The notes beneath the pieces are model-generated. The model had not been told where the DNA came from, did not search any database, and saw only the letters and a list, made by a program, of their open reading frames with translations. 58,207 nt of DNA from positions 112,518-170,724 of the forward strand of contig KN832902.1 in the NCBI GenBank assembly GCA_000827325.1, written 5' to 3'. This stretch comes from Oidiodendron maius Zn (taxonomy: Eukaryota > Ascomycota > Leotiomycetes > Myxotrichaceae). The position numbers and the translations under genes were made by a program. This document shows, one piece after another, positions 20,749-31,431 of this stretch; the stretch's first letter is position 1, and the number at the start of each line of letters is the position of its first letter.

Positions 20749-21657
20749 TCAGCGCACTTTCCGAGGGCGGTGAGTTTGAGGTGAATGGTCCGCAGCTGTC
20801 CGTTTGAGCCCGATGACTTTCTTGATGGCCTCCTCGCGGACCTTTGGCGCGGAGTCAATCATCCTATTATCGATAGAAATCTTATCCTGCGGAACTGAAA
20901 GTATGGTGTGTGTCCTGTCATTGATGACTGCCTGGAAATAAGCATCAGGTGCCATCATTAGTAATTTCGTGTTGAAAGCTCTGACTCTTTGCATCATATA
21001 AGCCTATATGGTCTCCTTAACGATGGATGGGTTTTCCGAATCAACCGAAAGGGCAGGTATATGTTTCCACATGCTGTCCTCCCACCTGGCAAAGTTGATC
21101 TCTATTTTGCGGTGTTCCCGTTCTCGTTGCTCTCGCTCCTGCTGCTCCCGCTCCTGCTGTTCTCGCTCTTGCTGCTCTTGTTCTCGTTGCTCCCGCTGGT
21201 CTCGCTCCTGCTGCTCCCGCTCCTCGCTGCCCTCGCAGTCTGTTTGGATCTGGCGCACGTCCGTATCCGAGACAAAGAGATCTGCCTCTTCTTCGGGTTC
21301 TGGCGCTGCAGGTGACTGATTCGTTCGAAGTCCGTCAGGTTGGTCTTGTTGCTACGGGCCACCGACACCCGAGCCCGGCGATAAGCCTCCGAGATCATCT
21401 GTCAGACCACTGCCACTGTTCATGGCAGGCCTCCCCGCTGGTTGACCAAAGAAAGCGAGGTAAGTATATTTCCGTCTGAAAAAGGACGTGATACCCTCCC
21501 CACGTACAGGATTTTCGTCGTGGAGGTGGTTGATGAATGAGAATTCTAGTTCCGTGTCATACGCTGAAATGAAGGGGACTCCGCATCTCCTGGATTTCTC
21601 TTCACCAGGCCCCAAGGTGACGAGAAACGGGCCTCCCGATGAGACGTCCTTGTGCAC
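20749..21657 (-). pseudogene. Gln/Glu/Arg-rich unknown protein, same frame with two TAG stops
   Basis: One minus-strand frame runs through the whole interval with no indel and only two internal stops, both TAG (21352-21354 and 21004-21006), then a final TGA at 20749. Part one has a globular look (FLVTLGPGEEKSRRCGVPF, FFRRKYTYLAFFGQP). Part two holds an imperfect REQQE heptad-like repeat (about 21105-21230) that should form a coiled coil. Part three is basic at the end (THRPRKVR, a possible nuclear signal). I do not recognise the family; the first block looks like a repeated fungal hypothetical protein. CAG-to-TAG mutation in a Gln-rich gene is the simplest explanation of both stops. The Tc1-like element starts 76 bp beyond its 5' end. 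Confidence 0.5.
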
Positions 21658-21732
21658 AGGGTGGGAAGTTGGGTATTGTAGTAGTTTTAAGCGCCAACAG
21701 CATGAGGTTATAGCGCCTGGAGCGGCTAACCT

Positions 21733-23190
21733 TACAACCCCCCCCCCCCCATGTTAATTGTACTGTACATTCTCCACTTTTTACCAACCCCTGCTTATTT
21801 ACCTTGGAACCCTCTAGAATACCAGTGTTTTGGCAGAATTTAGGCAACACTACGATACTCCTACCTAGATTACGGTGTTGTATACGACTTATCCTCTCAA
21901 ATATGGCTTCTCCAGAGTCGCAACTAACGTGTGAGGCCCTTCCTGAGTCTGAGATTTTGACTAAATCAGAGCTAGAAGACAATCCGATACCCACTACCTC
22001 ATATGATACAACACGCGACCAGCGCATAGCTATTAAGACTGCACTCTTATTTAAGATCCCCTGGAGCAAAATCAGGCAAGAGCTTCATGTCACGAATCGA
22101 CAGATACAATACGCCAATCGTCATAGGGTTACTCCACAAAAGAGGAAGAAATGTGGTGGAAAGCCTCTAGTCTCTGCACCTCAGAGGAAGGCACTTGAGG
22201 CTTGGCTACTTGAATCTCCCTCTCGGCGTCATATACCTTGGATGCAAATACCCCTTTGTGCCCCCGAATTCAAGAATATTGGTGAACATGCAATATATGC
22301 AGCCATGAAGAGTCTAGGCTATTGCCGGCGCGTGGCCAAAAGAAAGGGGTTCTCGACTGACCCTGAAGTCATGCAAAAGAGGCTTGATTTTGCACGGCAG
22401 GCTATTAATTGGTCGCAAGAAAGACTATACTCACAAATCTTTCAGACGAGGTTTGGGCAATGGGTGGTACACATACACTCTCATTTGTCACAATCAAGGA
22501 GGATAATAGCGACCGGCTCCAGCCAGAGAACCTACAACATAAGTACTCAAATCTGCCTGCCTGAATGTTCTGGGGTACCATCGTACGAGGGACAAAGGGG
22601 CCATATGTGTTCATTGAAAAAGAGTGGGGAAATGTGATTTCAGAGGTTTATAATACACACGTCTTGAGTCTAGTCGAGGAGTACTGTACTCAGAATCTAG
22701 GCTGCATATTTATGCAGGACAATGCACCAGCGCACAGGTTAATTGAGACGAGGATTAATTTACTTCAGCGCCGAATACACTAGGTTCCATGGCCGCCATA
22801 CTCTCCTGACTTGAACCTCATTGAGCATGTCTGGAATTGGATGAAGAATTGGATCCAGGAGCATTACTGGCGCGCTAGATATAAACCCGTCTAAGCTTAC
22901 ACCGGCTCAATTAAGACAGATAATACTAGACGCTTGGAATCCAGTGCCAGACTCCTATATCGAGAGCCTTTATGGCTCCTGGAGGGAGCAATGCCAGGCA
23001 GTTATTGACGCAAATCGTGGTCCTACTCGATTCTAGACTAGTTCTTAAATATCGCTAAATTTGACACTGAATTTGGAAGGCGGTGACCACAAAATACCAT
23101 AAAACACCATGAAATATACTTAAAATAAGGGATGATTCAGTGGTAAAATAAGTGGAGTATGTACAATTAACATGGGGAGGGGGGATAGTA
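21733..23190. mobile_element. Tc1/mariner-type DNA transposon, degenerate
   Basis: Inverted ends CCATGTTAATTGTAC..TCTCCACTTTTTACC (left) and GGTAAAATAAGTGGAGTATG TACAATTAACATGG (right) are each preceded by a C-run/G-run and lie next to TA. The total length of about 1.45 kb fits a complete element. It carries the transposase relic at 21903-23036. Confidence 0.85.
21903..23036 (+). pseudogene. Tc1/mariner transposase, frameshifted
   Basis: DDE transposase that cuts and pastes its element at TA sites. The N-terminal helix-turn-helix region (KIPWSKIRQELHVTNRQIQ), Cys/Arg linker and KRLDFARQAINW block are in one frame up to about 22440. A one-base deletion then shifts the reading, after which SDEVWAMGGTHT, MFWGTIV, the catalytic MQDNAPAH and WPPYSPDLNLIEHVW blocks appear. 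Further stops are a TGA before MFWG and a TAG near 22780. The element therefore could move only with help from another copy. The family assignment is firm from the DDE blocks. Confidence 0.88.
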
Positions 23191-23531
23191 TAGCTGAGGC
23201 TCAGCTTGACCAAGTAAGTGCCCGCGATCGGTGTTGTCTGACTTACCGAGGCTAAAAACATCGGAAAGAAGCAAGAGAATGATTTGACGTGGCAATATTT
23301 GGTCGGATACAGGTAGGGCATGCCAAACAGATGAAATTGGGTTCAATAGAGGAATGGGAGGCCATTTGTACAACCTACAGATCATAACCATACCAACCGC
23401 TGGCAGCACCAACTACTGGTTGTGGGGCCGTCGCCCTTGCTGCATGATAATCGAGTAACAAATGTTCGAACCAAACCGGCCTCCTCTTGTCCTGCGTTAC
23501 TTGAATGCTCGCTGCTGTTTAGGGCCTCTCT

Positions 23532-25440
23532 TCATAATTCTAACTGATAAACGCTTTGCAGGATCTTCCAACACCACAGCGCAATTGAATCAGTGCCTTT
23601 CAAATCTCTGATCCAGTCAAGCATCATCTCAATAGTTTGATCAATCTCTGCCTCGAACCTTGGCCCGCAGAGTCGAGCTCGGATTTCGCTCAGTATTGGA
23701 TTATGTTGTGTCATGTAGATTATGAGGAGGATACCCAGGAGATTCTGTGACCAGCAAAATAGGTAGGGCACTAGTCGCTTCTGACGAGAGGTTGAGGAGA
23801 GTGTGATGGGCCATTTCAAACATGACTGTGAGCAATGTTAGCATGTAGCACCTCAAATGACCTTAGACAGAATGAAAATGGTGACGAACTCGTAAGCACT
23901 CTGCGACCCCTTCAGCATCCTCTTGAGTCATCTGTTCAGAGAAGTGTAGCGCTTTGTATACGAAAGGGCGATAGACCATATACTTTACTTGGTAGTACCT
24001 CGTTCTCAACAAGGTAACTTGTATGTCGTAGACATACGGGTACTGGATAGGCTCCTTGTCCAGGTCGGTTAAGAATAGGGGTATCCGAGACCGCGCCGAG
24101 CCCGATGATAAATTCGGGTCTAGGAGTTGATTAAAGTAAACCGAATCAGAGTTATTGGGGGTAGGAAAGCTGGTAGGGTCTTCTTCGGCCCACTGAAGGT
24201 CTGGTGGAGGCATTCTGCGCCACTGGTCGAGCTGTGACGCAAGTTTCTTCAAAGTGCCTATTTCAGGTCCACCGTAATCATCATTAGACGCACTAGGGGT
24301 GTCGCTACTGTTATTTGTAGCTAAAGGGCTGTCGTAAGAAAGCGAGCTCAGGCTTTTAATTAAGATAAAAAGTTGGGAGGTTGGGAGAGCACAGTGCTTA
24401 CAGTAGTCATTGATGCTCTGATGTAGATCGGCGCAGAGCCGTCGAAGTGCAGCTTGCGAAGCGTAGTGGGCTTCGAAATGCGAGAACTGATTCGCATGAT
24501 AATCTGCTTGACAAAATGGGCTATTGAAGCTAGGGATGCCTACTCGATCTTTAAGTCCGGTGATCCCCGTAGGAGGTAAATCCAGTTCGAGGTGTAGAGC
24601 TCTGCTGTAGTCAGGAGACACTTCTTCGCTGGCAGGGAGATGACAGACGTTTCGATCATTACGCAACGCCAATATACAAGCTTAGTCAGTTCTCCTCTAG
24701 CAGAATTCCAATCAATTGGCTTGCTAGGTTTTATTAGCGAATGAAAGGTGTGAAGTATTGCGGGAAGTAGCACGTACTATGTGACAAGAACCCGACATGC
24801 TAATGAGGCAGAGACTGTCAATCTCCATAGATCCTGTTTCCGAGGTGTGAGTTCCAATCGATCCAGCAGATCAACCTTTAACTTACCACATGTCGTGAAC
24901 AGCATCCGCAATAAAGCCTGCAAGAAAACTAGCTAGTCACTGAGTCGTTCTATATCGTTGGACACCAAAGAGACATCACGCACGCGGCCAAAGAGTAGAT
25001 CTGGATATTTTCAAGATCAGTGCCCGTCAAAACAAATCCAATACGCTTCCTAGCTTCATTGAAGAGAGCAAGGCCTGGAGGCTTTGGTGCCGTCCCGCCT
25101 CTGACACCACTCGGACGCCCTTTGTAGACCTCAATTGGATCCCCATGAGAGCCCTCTTCTGCTAATTCTCCTAACGCGAAGACAAGAAGTGCGATCACTG
25201 AGGTTGGATCGCCACTGAAACCTTCTGCATGCACTTTCTTAAGAGTATCCGAGATGAAATTTTGCCTATCCATGAACGGGTACATGAGATTGAACGTGTC
25301 GAAATAGGCAGTTGCTAATTGGCGCATTATATCTCGTGTTAGGCGCGGGAATATAGACCTTGCCTCTCCCGCAGTCCTGCTTGCTTGCGCTAGCTCCTCA
25401 ATCCGTGCTTTCAAGGACCTATTAACAACTGTATCACAGA
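23532..25440 (-). pseudogene. Fungal-specific transcription factor, zinc cluster lost to transposon debris
   Basis: The minus-strand sequence starts at a linker (LKARIEELAQAS) and runs through the fungal-specific domain: TAYFDTFNLMYPFMDRQNF, VIALLVFALGELAEEG, WRLTVSASLACRVLV, a YWRCVMIE..HLELDLPPTGI block and the C-terminal block WPITLSSTSRQKRLVPYLFC..MLDWIRDLK, ending at 23532. Short GT..AG introns explain most frame changes (for example 44 bp inside the LELDLPP exon boundary). The N-terminal Zn2Cys6 exon is absent: at 25440 the sequence passes directly into pogo-type transposase. The remaining C-terminal part looks little decayed. It is probably a recent loss; a truncated product could still be expressed. 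Confidence 0.7.
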
Positions 25441-26040
25441 CCTAGATAAAGCCAGTAGTGCCACTAGGGATAAATGATGTCGTGCATTTAAGAGCTTTAA
25501 AGCTATGAATAGCGTCTGGTATAGTCTGCGCTCTCTTAGTTGGCTGGCGTAGGCTAAGGTTCTTTCTCTTTAAGAAGGCAGTAAACCAGCCATTTAAGAA
25601 AGCCATACCACTAAAGACCTTCCTCTTTTCAACTATCATCACCTTCTCTGGCCATAATCTCTCAAACTCGACTCTAGCATGACGCCGAATCCAATTCTCT
25701 CCTACCTTCCTTCCAAGCTGCCTTTTCTCTAATATCAACGCATGTAGTCGATCCTCTAGAACTGGGAACTGAGCAGGGTGAGAGAGCTTGCTCTTTCTTG
25801 ACCCCTTACGTACAGAGCGTATCTTGTCGATATTCTTCTTCCAATCACGTAGCTGGACTGGCTTTAGACCTAGGTCCCAGCATGCCTGTTTGTGTGGTAT
25901 AAAGACCATTTCTCCTGCTTGGGATGCCATACCCGCTTAGTTGTAGCATATCCCACAGCCGCTAGCTTCTGTTCTCGAGTATAGGACCGTCAACATATAT
26001 CATAGCTATCAGATTCAGAGTCTAATTCAGTAGAAATATT
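25441..26040 (-). pseudogene. Pogo-type transposase, N-terminal DNA-binding half with internal deletion
   Basis: On the minus strand a psq-type helix-turn-helix (RSYTREQKLAAVGYATTKR), a block KPVQLRDWKKNIDKIR and the CENP-B-like segment WIRRHARVEFERLWPEK .. LNGWFTAFLKRKNLSLRQ are readable. After RQPTKRAQTIPD the sequence jumps to a C-terminal block (TTSFIPSGTTGFI), so the DDE core is deleted. It ends in a TAG at the border with the truncated regulator gene. At least one frameshift lies near 25900 and a TGA near 26000. Confidence 0.7.
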
Positions 26041-26078
26041 AGATTTGATCAAAAATATGGGTTTATTGTAGGTTATAA

Positions 26079-26510
26079 TACAGTAATCTCTGGATATTAC
26101 GGAACGGTTCTGTTAAAGGATTATTTCCGGTTAATAGAGAGTTCCGTATATTCAAGAGTATGACTAATCTAATTCCCCCCCGCCCCCCTTCCTTTATTTC
26201 CCCCCTTTTTTTACCCTAACCTAGCCAACCAGTCAGATTTGACTGCTTCTTTAAGTTAGTCCTTTCGGCCTGTAAGATCCGTAACTCCTTCCGTAACTGG
26301 GCTATTAGGTCCTAATTAGCTAGCTGATCCCTCTGCTCCTGGTATAATTTTAGAGTATTTAATGCTACAATTGCTTTAGATACCGACACCTTAGCCACCT
26401 CCACAACACTAACCTCTTGATCGTCCTAGAGGGACTTGGAGTAGTGCGCTATAATCTAATCAGTTATATCCTCTTCCAAATCAACTATCCTTTCGTCCTC
26501 AAAGCGCCAA
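26079..26510 (-). mobile_element. Second pogo-type remnant: terminal repeat and transposase C-terminus
   Basis: TACAGTAATCTCTGGATATT at 26079 is a pogo-like outer end with an inner inverted pair (CTCTGGATATTACGGAAC against GTTCCGTATATTCAAGAG). Inside it, on the minus strand, a decayed C-terminal transposase block (ALNTLKLYQEQRDQLAN, AQLRKELRILQAERTNLKK) ends at TAG 26216-26218 and carries internal TAG stops. It is a separate or rearranged copy relative to 25441-26040. Confidence 0.6.
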
Positions 26511-26648
26511 GCACTGGGCCGAATGAGTATGAACGACACATGGCAAGGTAGTCTCAATCTGCCAGCCGCCGTGGATGAAAAGTCCTTGCCAGGTATAGCG
26601 AGCTCGTCGGAGGGCAGTGCTTACAGGGTCATGGCACCAGATGAACCA

Positions 26649-28475
26649 TCAACTTTTAGTAACGAAAGGATAATACATCTCTAGAGATCGCCTAAACGAG
26701 GTGATGGAGCGTTGCCCATCGGACCTCTCATCGTTCAGGGCCTGAAGGGTTTTGGTTGGTGGCTGATTGGACTTCACTTGTGGGGGCAGGCGGATGTCAA
26801 TCCTTCTGAACGAGTTCCTCTTCCCCAGATCTGCACTGAGATACAAAGAGGGAGTTTCTGGTTCCTTCATCTTCGGCTTGGGTGGGGTCACAGCTTCTCT
26901 GCGCATTTCCACAGAGTCGAAGGTAAACTCTCCCAGCTCGCTATCGTCCATACCATTCCTTTCCGCCTCTTCTGACGCTCTCAACTGGAGGCCGGGAATC
27001 AGGTTGATTAGAAAGGCAATCACACCTGTAACTGCGAAGGAGTAGACGCAGCAGACCACGATGTAGGCTAGCTGGATATAAAGCTGACGGTAGTTGTGGT
27101 TGATCCATCCGCCTTGTGGGGTGCCGGTGGTTGGGTTCTGGAGACCAACGCTGACACCATCAAGACTGATAATCACGTCTGAAGCAAAGAAAGCATTCGC
27201 CAGCAGACCAATAATACCGCCTACGCCGTGTTGGGCGAACACATCCATTGAATCATCAATATTGAGCAAGGTCTTTACTGCAGAAGAAAGTCAGAAAGAT
27301 TCGTTTTGGAGGCTGGGACATACCTTTTCCGGCATAGTTGCATACGATCCCGGTGACAATGCCCATTACCACACTGCCCCAGGCCGTGATTAAACCAGCG
27401 GACGAAGTCGACATGATGAGACCGCAAATCGTGCCCGAACACCAGCCCACCATGGACCACTTCCGTTCTAGTCGCCAGTCGAGGAGAATCCAGGAAATGG
27501 CCGCAAAAGTTGCAGCCAAGTGTGTATTCCAGCATGCCATCGTGGCACGTAAGTTGGCACCAAAGGAAGTACCACCGTTGAATCCCAGCCAGCCAAACCA
27601 GAGAAGGGCGGTGCCCAAAATGATAAAGGCGACACTGTGTCGGCGGAAATCAGTCATCAGCGCCTCCCGGCGTGGACCCAGGATCCACGAATACGCCAGC
27701 GCGGACATCCCAGAGCAGATTTCTATTGGACCACCTCCTGCAAAGTCCATCACCCCGTATTTGTAAGCCCAGCCGTTGGGATTCCAGGCCCAGTAGACCA
27801 TCGGGCAGTATACGATGGTTGCCCAGATAAAAGTGAAGACCATGGCCGGTACGAGGCGCCCTCGTTCAGCGACGGCGCCAATTATGATGGCCGCGGTCAC
27901 CGCGCAGAATTGCATCTGTTCCCTGGATTAGTCCAAGTCGGGCATTTGTGGGGAAATAAAGGCATGGCAAACCAACCTGGAAGAATGCATAGAGCAGAGA
28001 GGGTATGAGGGGCGAACCCACGCTAGGCGCAGCGAGGGTGTTTATTAAACCGAAATTGCTGAGGTCTCCAATGAAGCCGTTGGTGGTTGTGGGCGAGAAT
28101 GCGAGAGAGTACCCCAAGAGGTACCATTGGACACTAGTAACTGATAGGCAACCCATACAGGCTAGGATCATATGAAGGGCGGATTTGCGGCGTACCAGAC
28201 CCGCATAGAGGAAGCCCAGACCTGGAACCATGATCCATACCAAGGCGGACGCGACGATGAGGTAGGCCTGGTCACCAGATTGGTACCATTTGTTCAAGTT
28301 TTCGGTGTCTATTCGAGATCAGTAGAGAGGACTAACAGTGAGATCATAGGCGTCACATACGGGCATCCCCGCCCAGAGCCGCATTTGTGGACAAGTCGTA
28401 GTTGGATGGCGCGCCTGTCCAGTTGTAGGATGCATAATCCGGCAGAAATGATTCTTTACCCGTAAAGAATGACAT
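26649..28475 (-). CDS. Ammonium transporter, Mep/Amt family, 555 aa, 4 exons
   Basis: Plasma-membrane ammonium uptake protein with 11 predicted membrane helices. Exons on the minus strand are 28475-28361, 28308-27977, 27915-27324 and 27277-26649. All junctions are GT..AG and the sum is 1668 nt with no stop. Motifs: GLGFLYAGLVRRKSALHM in the second helix, WNPNGW, DFAGGGPIEICSG, GGTSFGANLRA and FAQHGVGGIIG. The second twin-His position is His (QHGVGG), but the first is Glu (PIEIC), as in yeast Mep1/Mep3 and unlike Mep2, which points to a high-capacity transporter rather than a sensor type. The cytosolic tail has the ELGEF block and a long Ser/Pro-rich extension. HGATAR sites upstream fit AreA control. 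Apparently intact, next to pogo debris 3'. Confidence 0.93.
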
Positions 28476-28481
28476 CGTGGC

Positions 28482-28717
28482 CGATAACTATGGCGGCAGG
28501 GACAAACTAGAATGGGAGGGAATGGGTCGTAGCCAGACGAGTCAATCCCAATCTGAGAAGAGGAATATAATGGGCCGAGAAAACGGAGTGAAAAACGTAA
28601 AGAGAATTGTAGTACGATTCAATCGTGTATCTGTAGCAAGCCTACCGATAGACGAGCAGTGCAGAGACTGCCTCACCTTTATATATTTCTCGCATGTCGG
28701 AGTGGAACTCATGATAA
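28482..28717. promoter_or_regulatory. Cluster of HGATAR (AreA-type GATA) sites upstream of the ammonium transporter
   Basis: CGATAA at 28482-28487, CGATAG at 28646-28651 and TGATAA at 28712-28717 match HGATAR, the site bound by the nitrogen regulator AreA/NIT2, within 245 bp of the start codon. The sites are short, so chance cannot be excluded. The gene function makes nitrogen control plausible. Confidence 0.45.
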
Positions 28718-29275
28718 CCGGTATTGCAGAAAATAAATTCAATTCTGAACGAGTAGCCAACAATCGAGCATACGATCTAGTCCTCGTCCTAATCTCGATC
28801 ACATTTCCGCCGAGGGCGGGGAGGTGGGGAGGTCTGAGGCTCGGCCAAATGGAAGGAAATGCAGATGCGGAACCGCAAAATGCCTCGGGTGAGGGCATTC
28901 AGGAGTCCCATTAGCCCCGAGCGAAGAAGAAACTAGCCTAGCGATGTCTAGACTCTCTCGGGTGGGAGATTCAAGGTATGCCAGTATGGCACAACCAACA
29001 CCCCTGATCATCGTTTTGTATGGGGTTCGGATCGGATCAGCGATAGCAGATTACCTCGTACAGTGACTGGTTGATTGCCGATTGGCCCTGGCCTGGAGTG
29101 TTGATCTATCCCTGTTCCGCTTCGGAAACCTGACGAAAGGAGGCAACAAACCTGAAACGCAAAGACGAAGAACTTGCCGGCCTCCTCTTCGCATTAGGGT
29201 CAGACAGAGATTTTCCGGGGAATCGACGCGTCTGATTGGTGGATTTGTGCTGACTAAGCTTGTCCCATAAATCTC

Positions 29276-29357
29276 GCATATAAGACCCCCTTTGCTATAA
29301 GACCCCCCTGAGCGAGGGCATTTGTCTCGCACGGGCCACATAGGGGGTCTTATATGC
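29276..29357. repeat. Perfect 16-bp inverted repeat with an extra direct unit in the loop
   Basis: GCATATAAGACCCCCT (29276-29291) is exactly complementary to AGGGGGTCTTATATGC (29342-29357). A near copy, GCTATAAGACCCCCCT, sits at about 29294-29309 between them. The arms could form a strong hairpin in DNA or RNA. It may be the tips of a tiny transposon remnant or a regulatory dyad. Confidence 0.7.
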
Positions 29358-29909
29358 CAGTAGATACGGTATGTAGGGACAATTCTCAAGGATCCTGGGT
29401 GAACTTCCATTGGTCATCATAACCCCCTTCCCATGAGCCGGTTTTCCAAATCCCGCATATAGAATCACCACCAAGTCTTCTCGGAGCCTGTCATGCAAGG
29501 AGATAGAAATTTCCAAGGATCCTGGGTGAATTTTAATACGACGCTTTTCAGTCTTCGTACGCTGACCGGGGAGGATCCTTAAGGATTTGTTGCAATTTCT
29601 ACGTACAAAATAGTCTGTATAAGTGCCACGGCCCGAGGATGGTGTACCTTGTTGGAGGTAGTCTCTACTGTTCAATTTGACGATTTCACCTGCTCTCAGT
29701 AGCGACAGGCTGCTTTACGCAACGTAGAAGGCCACCGTAAGCGAGCCGACAATTAATATCTAGAAATTTCCTGCAGTAGCGTTAGTGTACCGTGACAGCA
29801 ACACCATGGAGTGATGTTGGATTTGCTGGGACCCCCCTTGTACAGTATATAAGTCAACTCAGAGTAGGTACGACAGTCAGGCAGCACCGCCGCCGAAGTA
29901 AAGCCCTTT

Positions 29910-29934
29910 GATGTTGGATGTTGGATGTTGGATG
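29910..29934 (+). repeat. GATGTTG heptanucleotide repeat, about 3.5 units
   Basis: Three exact GATGTTG units and a partial fourth. No associated gene. Confidence 0.85.
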
Positions 29935-30163
29935 CTCACCAACGTAATGGACTAGCGTAATGTGCACAAAAGCATTGGGCATTCGATAAAGTAACATATG
30001 ATCGAGACTTATTACACCCCCGAGTCTGTTGCTTTGACCTACCTACTACTACCTTTAATATATCGAGATTAATTTACTCTTGCACTTCCTCGTATCCTAT
30101 CAATTGATCTAGTAATTCCAGCCCCTCCATGTGACTAATTTCAAGCGCTTCCGAATAATAATA

Positions 30164-30361
30164 CTAGTCATAATAATTACTAGTCGGTTCCCTCCTCACC
30201 ATACCTCTTGTTGCATCATGTGCATGCTCAGTTAGATCTCGACAGTACTGAATAATTGCAGTAACTTGCTCAGGTGTAAGGATCTGACTCTGGTCACAGC
30301 ACCAGGACTTCGCCTTTATGTGTGCGGAGGACTCTTGCCCGAATGCTCTTCTCTTTGACAT
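30164..30361 (-). pseudogene. Possible pogo/Fot transposase N-terminal fragment
   Basis: A 65-codon minus-strand frame starts MSKRRAFGQESSAHIKAKSW and contains ILTPEQVTAIIQYCRDLTE, which has the shape of the helix-turn-helix start of pogo-type transposases. Nothing downstream continues it. Assignment is by resemblance only. Confidence 0.3.
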
Positions 30362-30543
30362 AATGGATACATGATGAAGTTGGGAACGACTCTAGGCTCC
30401 ATTTAACTGCTTGATCTAGTCATAAATTATATAAGAGGTCTGCAATAAGACTGACGTGTTTCAGGGACAGGTGCAGCAGTAAAGAAGGTATTGTGGTCTA
30501 TTATGTTGATAGGGGAACACAATACTCACCACCGACCGTAAAG

Positions 30544-31431
30544 ATGAATGTGTCTCCTCCAAACCCAAGACCTGCGCGGTCTCAACAGCCGCACCAATCC
30601 GAAAATACTGCGCCCACGATTGTTGCTTCTGCGCCCCCCCCGCCTGGGTCGAAATCTGTCGAGGAAGGACGGTCTCCGAGAGTGAAAAAGCGATCCCCGC
30701 CCACTGAGCTCCCTTCTAACATCAATAATGGTCAAGTGTTACCTGTAAAACGCGCAAAGGAGAATCCTGGAGAGGTTAAGCTTCTCTCTGCAAAATATGA
30801 ATTCTGCGAGGTTGAGGACATAGTTGTACTCATTGCCAATATGATTTCCGAGCTCATTGAGACGAATGATGTGCTCCCACTTCGAAGTGGCGTCCTTACC
30901 CGCTTTCATTCGAGGTGAGAAGGTTCTGTTGTTTGTTTCGACGGAGGGCTTACATATGCCAGGACACCTCCGGGGATTTCTGTCCTGGACTATCTCCGAC
31001 GACTTGCGAAGCATGCGACACTCACCCCCCCGCTATTGTTATCGATGGTCTATTATATCGATCGACTTTGCGCCCTTTACCCCGCATTTACCGTAAATAC
31101 CCTCACGATCCATAGATTCCTCATCACAGCTGCCACAGTCGCGGCGAAAGGTCTTTCTGATTCGTTTTGGAATAATGCTACATATGCAAGAGTTGGTGGT
31201 ATCAAAATAGCAGAACTTGGATTGTTGGAACTCGATTTTCTGTATCGAGTAGATTGGAAAATCATGCCTAACCCCGAAATACTCGTCGATTATTACCGCG
31301 GACTGGTAGAGCGCACAGATCTCTACGAATTGGCGGACGACAGTAGCTCAGATGAACAGGAGGAGGAAGATGATGATGATAATGAAAACGGTGACCATAT
31401 CGATGCCCAAACTAGAGGAGGGGCTGTTTAG
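30544..31431 (+). CDS. PHO80-like cyclin (Pho85-type CDK partner), 279 aa, one intron
   Basis: Cyclin of the PHO80/PCL group, which partners a Pho85-type kinase in phosphate signalling (PHO80 in yeast, PREG in Neurospora). Exons are 30544-30914 and 30963-31431; the 48-bp intron lies between FHS and R-TPPGIS. The N-terminus is a Pro/Ser-rich disordered segment. The cyclin fold follows: DIVVLIANMISELIETND, then ISVLDYLRRLAKHATL, LLLSMVYYIDRLC, TIHRFLITAATVAAKGLSD and YARVGGIKIAELGLLELDFL, with a very acidic C-tail (DDSSSDEQEEEDDDDNE). I chose the ATG at 30544 because the open frame upstream has no other ATG. It lies 3.9 kb from an SPX-EXS gene of the same pathway. It appears intact. Confidence 0.9.

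Larger units (their letters stand above)
28718..30543. other. Intergenic, 1.8 kb, with hairpin, short direct repeats and a transposase trace
   Basis: No intact gene. It holds the hairpin at 29276-29357, a 17-bp direct repeat CAAGGATCCTGGGTGAA at about 29388 and 29513, a GATGTTG microsatellite (29910-29934), a possible transposase fragment at 30164-30361 and the promoter of the cyclin gene. Confidence 0.5.

Noticed and set aside
20989-21319. Leu/Ser/Cys-rich plus-strand open frames
   Set aside because: They are the reverse side of the Gln/Glu/Arg repeat of the minus-strand gene; the low-complexity codons open all frames.
20749-21657. Stop-codon recoding of TAG in the Gln-rich frame
   Set aside because: Other apparently intact genes in the window use TAG as their terminator (for example the small Cys/aromatic gene at 12276), so a general reassignment is unlikely. 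CAG-to-TAG mutation is simpler.
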